A stretch of 6,838 nt of DNA. Source: Dehalococcoidia bacterium. Its GTDB lineage: Bacteria; Chloroflexota; Dehalococcoidia; Dehalococcoidales; UBA1222. Position numbers and translations under genes: made by a program. Positions within the stretch are counted from its first letter, which is position 1. Each line of letters begins with the position of its first letter. A model generated the notes under the pieces. The model was given only the letters and a program-made list of their open reading frames with translations. It made no database searches and was not told the origin of the DNA. The stretch lies in the NCBI GenBank assembly GCA_009783135.1, contig WRHS01000056.1, forward strand, positions 1-6,838, read 5' to 3'. Positions 6,247-6,838 of the stretch are shown here, in pieces.

Positions 6247-6528
6247 AGTATTCCCTCTCTTCTTCTCTTTCAGCTCTCCGCGCGCTGATGATTCTTACTA
6301 TTTCGTCTCCATCGGCAGCCTCTGTATCTGTGTGGACAACAAACAGCATCTTCAACCGTCCTGGAAGCATCTAATGGTCTGCCAACGCTCTTCCAGATAA
6401 GGGTAACGTCTGTCAGGTTTGGAAAGGCGATTGGGATATTCAAAGATAAGCTGTGCGTCCTCGAAGCTAATCCGGTGCTTGAGCCAGTGTTTCCTGGCAT
6501 TTTCTTCGTCCCATTCAAAGCGTGCCAT
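6227..6528 (-). pseudogene. brnT: BrnT-family toxin, inactivated by a single-base frameshift
   Basis: From ATG at 6528 (- strand) the frame reads MARFEWDEENARKHWLKHRI, then SFEDAQLIFE, the standard BrnT N-terminus (FxWDxxKxxxNxxKHGVSFxxA type), but stops at 6352 after 58 residues. The missing C-terminal half continues in another frame from about 6360 (GRLKMLFVVHT, then DEIVRIISARRAEREE), matching the BrnT pattern of a VV(F/H)T strand and an IRIISAR motif, and ends in TGA at 6227. Joining the parts needs one lost base restored near 6358-6362 and gives about 100 aa, the normal BrnT length. The gene overlaps brnA by 20 bases. A ribosome-binding site-like GGAAGAG lies just upstream. BrnT is a RelE/ParE-fold RNase toxin; this copy should be non-toxic unless the shift is a sequencing error. 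Confidence 0.82.
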
Positions 6529-6551
6529 TGGTTCTCTTCCAGCAACTCCTA

Positions 6552-6560
6552 ATTATAGCA
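6552..6560 (-). promoter_or_regulatory. Extended -10 promoter for brnTA
   Basis: Read on the - strand, TGCTATAAT fits an extended -10 element (TGnTATAAT), about 24 bp upstream of the brnT ATG. No good -35 is seen at 17 bp (AGGCAT), as expected when an extended -10 is used. Confidence 0.5.
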
Positions 6561-6616
6561 TTACTCCAAATCCAATGCCTACTACAGGCACAACAGGCCG
6601 AAGCCAGAGCCATGGC

Positions 6617-6654
6617 CTGGTGCAACGTAACATTAAAATGTTACACTGCACCAG
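6617..6654. repeat. 38-bp near-perfect palindrome upstream of brnT
   Basis: The outer arms CTGGTGCA/TGCACCAG and inner arms TAACATT/AATGTTA are symmetric around AA, with two mismatched pairs between them (16 of 18 pairs match). It lies about 57 bp upstream of the brnT -10 element and just inside repeat copy B. It could be an operator, a hairpin of the repeat element, or an end of a mobile cassette; nothing in the sequence decides between these. Confidence 0.7.
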
Positions 6655-6676
6655 ACTGCGCCAGCAATGGAGTATG

Positions 6677-6754
6677 CCGCCGCCAGGCGGAGAGCAGAAT
6701 GGGAGGCGTAGGCGATCTGCCCGTGCTTTTACGATTGAGCCAATTTCAAAACCT
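6677..6754 (+). repeat. 78-bp dispersed repeat, copy B
   Basis: This is the inverted partner of 5832-5909, with 71 of 78 positions identical over CCGCCGCC...AAAACCT. Beyond the outer edge at 6754 and the inner edge at 6677 the copies diverge abruptly (copy A carries two extra bases just inside), so these are natural element boundaries or the limit of homology. Confidence 0.85.
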
Positions 6755-6764
6755 CCAACGGATT

Positions 6765-6838
6765 TTACCATTTATGTTCCTGGGGCAGCATAAATTCGTG
6801 TCTGCGGCCATCAGTCGGCCCCTTGCCGTGGCCATTTT
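6765..6838 (-). CDS. Possible 3' end of a gene entering from the right edge
   Basis: On the - strand a frame open from the window edge reads GKGPTDGRRHEF, then MLPQEHKW, and stops with TAA at 6765-6767. Only about 24 codons are visible, so this may be chance. The charged, non-repetitive composition and the stop close to the outer edge of repeat copy B make a real gene end plausible. No family can be named. Confidence 0.25.
   Translation of the reverse strand, partial: NGHGKGPTDGRRHEFMLPQEHKW

Noticed and set aside
6419..6793. A 124-codon + strand open frame across the brnT start, the palindrome and repeat copy B
   Set aside because: It lies antisense to brnT, has no family resemblance, and its C-terminal part is only translation of the repeat.

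Overview
The window looks like accessory, partly decaying DNA from a diderm (Gram-negative) bacterium. The main clue is a secreted protein with a probable lipoprotein signal peptide. The rest is a mobile element, two toxin-antitoxin-like modules, dispersed repeats and gene fragments. Base composition is moderate and uneven. I cannot name the organism from the sequence; a host-associated spirochaete such as Treponema is only a weak guess from the style of the lipoproteins.

Layout. Positions 2-3458 hold two tandem paralogous genes, both on the + strand and 61 bp apart. Each encodes Fn3-like beta-sandwich repeats followed by a C-terminal domain with a metzincin-like zinc motif, HETGHFFGLGE. The first gene is cut by the window edge. 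The second has a complete start with a signal peptide ending at Cys33. These are probably surface-exposed metalloproteases or substrate-binding proteins; the exact family is not recognised.

Positions 3433-4193 are a complete but dead IS1-family insertion sequence with 25-bp terminal inverted repeats (22 of 25 identical). Its left end lies inside the 3' end of the second gene and supplies that gene's last eight codons and stop. Its transposase has a frameshift at a run of eight A and an in-frame amber codon.

Positions 4286-5649 hold a tightly coupled two-gene unit whose stop and start codons overlap as TGATG. It encodes an unrecognised 278-aa protein and a PIN-domain (VapC-like) putative ribonuclease. 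This resembles a toxin-antitoxin operon with an unusually large partner, and it is the best candidate here for an undescribed system. An A/T-rich hairpin follows it.

Positions 5699-6838 lie mostly on the - strand. They contain a SEC-C motif fragment fused to a 78-bp repeat, then a brnT-brnA type II toxin-antitoxin pair. The toxin gene brnT is frameshifted, and the antitoxin appears to lack about five residues of its DNA-binding fold. The pair is flanked by two inverted, 91% identical copies of the 78-bp repeat. A 38-bp palindrome and an extended -10 promoter lie upstream of brnT, and a possible gene end enters from the right edge.
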